Below, piece after piece: positions 61,008 through 64,000 of a stretch of DNA of 64,000 nucleotides; within the stretch, counting starts at the first letter, position 1, and every line of letters starts with the position of its first letter. Source of the DNA: Dioscorea cayenensis subsp. rotundata (taxonomy: Eukaryota; Streptophyta; Magnoliopsida; Dioscoreales; Dioscoreaceae); assembly GCF_009730915.1 (NCBI RefSeq), contig NC_052476.1, positions 868,001 through 932,000 on the forward strand, read 5' to 3'. A program made the position numbers and the translations under genes. Under the pieces are notes generated by a model. That model did not search any database and was not told where the DNA came from. It was given only the letters and a program-made list of their open reading frames with translations.

Positions 61008-64000
61008 GAGATTTGAGGGGTATACAAAGAGCACAGGAAAATAAATATCTTCAAGATAGAGTTATGTTTGGATGAGAAAGGAAGGAACAGGACAAGACAC
61101 AATAGAAAGCATTAAACATGGCATGAAGAGTAGTTCCACAAGTACTGATTTGTTGGATGGAGTTAGATGATTGTCTGGATAGAATACATGTGATAGACAA
61201 CCGAGAATCTAGATCTTTCAATAAAAGTGGTCCTCACTTTTTAATTTTCCATTTTCAATAATTCACATGGATCTAGATATCTATATATATATCAATTATA
61301 AACTATGCATCTCTTTGAGAAAAAAAAAGAACAAGGATCATTGGTGAGAATCTATATGCTTATGAAATGCAAGTTCAATCTCAATCCAGACACACTATTA
61401 ATGAAAAATCAAAGTCATCTCAACGGACAAGGACCCACTTGCAGCATGATCTCTCCATAGCATGAATAACATAACAGCAGTACAAAAGAGAGGACCACAA
61501 TGAGGTCAACAATGGCCTAGTGATGCTAAAGAAAGAAAATCAAAAGATATCCAACCCTAAAAGTCACTAGCCAGAATTTGACAAATGCAGATGCAATGAG
61601 TGTTGTGTGCTAAAGTGTGCTGTCACAGCAACACCTTATCAGAATCCCAATCCTCTTCTTCTTTTATTATTGTCCTTAATCTTTGGTATTAAGTAATCAC
61701 TTCGCCGTCAAAACAATTAAAATAACAGATGCCAATTTGTTTAATTGCCAATTGTTTATTTGTCCAATCAGAGCTTTGGTAGGTGTAAATTGTTTAGTTT
61801 GGATTTTAGTGATGTGAGAGAGATGGAGAGGATAATACTAACTAATTATTAATTAACATGCTTTCCTTAGATCTTGCTAAGAAAGCAAATTGTCTATTAC
61901 TAAGAAGAAAAAAAGTTTTGTTGCATTCCTAAACATGATAAAGAATAAAAATTCACGAAATAATGAGATGTTAGATAGAACTTGAGTTTGGTGGGAAGTT
62001 GGTTCACACCCTAATACAATAGTACATGTCCCTATCAAAGTTTTCCTCAAAAGACACACACAACGTTTAATAGTTTGTGGCTATATCCACAGAAATTAAG
62101 CTCACATTGGCAATAAATCTAAGTTGAGCATGGTTTCTTTAATTAGCAACAAGTTAATTGAGGGTCAATACATAAAACGCTTCAGATAAGAAGATTATTA
62201 ATCATGATTTGATAGATGAAAAGCAAATATAGATAAGCTTTAATTACCTCTTTGAGTGGATCACAATCTTTCAGTTGGTGATGGTTTTCTTTGGACCACT
62301 ACTCATCCTTGTAGCAGCTAGACTCTTCTTTTTGGTGCTTTTTTATCACTTTGTCTTGAGGAAACATGATGATCCAAGAGCTGTAATAAATTAATGGACC
62401 AAGACTTGATTCAGCATAAAACAGCTAAACTCCAATTGTTAAAAAAGACTTGATGCAGATATGTCCAATCCAGAAACAGATCACCCAACTCTTCATGCCC
62501 ACCTAAACATATGGCTGCATTGTGGAAATTGGACACAAGTGATGTGAAAAACTTGACGAATGACAATGCAGATATGCATAAAGATGGTTTAGGTTTACTG
62601 TAGCCACATAAGATCAAGCTATACACCTATCAGAATAAGAAAATTAGTTAGTAGCAAGTCAACTGTTGGATTAACCATAAATAACACATGTTCTGAACAC
62701 TAGATTACCTTAATGGATACAAGCGATTTGTGATGCTTGCTGCAAATCAGCTCACTCTGATTGTTCACATGGTGCTATCAACATCCTTCAGCACTCCTGG
62801 AACAATCATACATCCAAATAATTGAAATATATATATATATATATATATTTCCCTGCTATATTTCTCTTGCATTTCATCCACAACCTATCCCTGTTCCACC
62901 ATTAATGCAACCATAGACAATATCTCAAGCCACAGAGCTGTTTATCCTTTCTAATACAATGTATATAAAATCGTTGTCAGTTTTCCCTGAGTCACAGATA
63001 AATCATAGGATGTAATGCAGACAGAACAACTTCCCACCTCCATCAAGATACACTCCATGACTTTATAGTACGTGGCATATTTATAAGAGGTATCAAATCA
63101 TGTGTGACTCTCACAATTGCTTTTTTTTCATATCTTAGCTTTACAACTGTCCAAACTTTATGACCAATCACATATACAAGTAGAAAGAAGAAAATGATGA
63201 ATGACTAAATAGAAAATGATAAAATGAGAGCACCATTCTACCTTGCACATGATACAAATAATTTTATCACCTGTTGAGGGACACAGACAATACAACAGAC
63301 AATATAAGCCAGGCTAAGAAGAAATAACCTACAATCCTTGTTGGGCCCACATCTTCGGGTTCCTGAGAGAAAAAAATTTAGTTTAGCAAATTGAGATAAA
63401 AAAAGCATAAGGAAAGATGATTTTTTAATCAGAGGGATATCATTTTACTAGATAATATACATACACCATTTGATTTGAAATATATTGTGCATACATTTTA
63501 TGTTAGTTGTTTTTTGTTAACTACACATTTGTGACATTTTCCATGTAATAGAACTATGTTCTAAAGTCAATTCAGGCCATCTGCATGTTCAAAACCCTGC
63601 CTATATAATTAAGCCCAAGGTTTATTTGGAGTTGGGTGCAAGATAGATACTATTTGCTTATATGAAGATACAAATACAAGTTTTTCATAAATTAGGCATC
63701 AAAGTGCAATTAAGGATTCTTGCTCATTATTCCCATGCATTGTTGGGGAGTTATAATTGATGATGATCTCAGAAAACTAAGCATTGAGCAACATGAAGAA
63801 ATTTGGACAACTAATTCATGCCAGATAGTTGACATGAAGTCTTGAAATATGGATAGAAATCAAGACCATGTAAACATAATCAAGTGAAGTGCAAGAATTC
63901 TCCCGAGTAGAATATGGAATTAAGGCTCAGTGACAAGAAAATTGAAAGGAAAATTTAGGACAGCCCATCCCTTTCTCAATAAAAAAAAAGAAGGTAGTAT
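58950..64000. other. downstream spacer, no gene supported
   Basis: About 5 kb without a convincing gene. Features seen: ELF4-like 3' UTR near 58950-59170; (GT)n near 59808-59823; a GC-rich 'gggccgggcttgggctcggg' stretch at about 60612-60640 that looks like the end of a hAT-like MITE; a 'ggatgatttgatgggg' duplication at about 60728 and 60771; (TA)n at 60978-61004 and 62826-62848. On the minus strand a short exon-like piece near 63330-63365 (EPEDVGPTRIV) is flanked by 'ttctctcag' and 'gttatt', but no partner exons were identified. Confidence 0.45.

Noticed and set aside
1-64000. CRISPR array, bacterial operon or microRNA precursor
   Set aside because: The tandem arrays lack uniform spacers, all genes are plant nuclear type, and none of the common conserved plant miRNAs was recognised by eye. 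A structural precursor scan was not possible here.

Overview
This window is nuclear DNA from a flowering plant. It shows the plant-only families GRF (QLQ plus WRC), ELF4-like, CKX, HIPP, BAHD acyltransferase and cytosolic sulfotransferase, short GT-AG introns, long AT-rich spacers and plant transposon types. The very GC-rich first exon of the CKX gene in an AT-rich background leans toward a monocot, which is an inference and not proven. No bacterial, organellar or viral gene was seen.

Layout. 1-733 holds the N-terminal half of a BAHD acyltransferase on the minus strand, cut by the window edge. 2.6-3.05 kb looks like the tail of a dead LINE. 4.0-14.5 kb is a sulfotransferase cluster on the minus strand: a broken copy (4005-6233) split by a Mutator-like element (5061-5941, 9-bp target duplication) and an intact copy (13370-14446). 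Between them lie fold-back elements and a 5'-truncated Copia retrotransposon (about 7920-10230), whose LTR abuts the 3' end of a HIPP gene (10231-10831). 15.2-23.1 kb is a repeat-dense block: a hAT element with a perfect 8-bp target duplication, a tandem duplication, and a roughly 5.3-kb structure whose two arms are related tandem-repeat arrays in opposite orientation, enclosing scrambled gene fragments that include part of ETF beta.

The right half carries most of the intact genes: GRF transcription factor (27638-28840, +) with a miR396 site; a doubtful small membrane-protein gene (35747-36161, -); cytosolic CKX7-type cytokinin dehydrogenase (42623-44822, +); MED20 (48330-51621, -); and ELF4-like (58605-58949, +). 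Spacers hold two more hAT-like elements (45300-45710, 56307-57202), microsatellites and short tandem duplications.

The genes do not form an operon or obvious pathway, as expected for a plant chromosome. Two of them share themes only loosely: GRF and CKX both act on leaf or meristem growth and cytokinin control. I found no convincing new biochemical system. The most unusual object is the inverted-array element at 16.4-21.7 kb.
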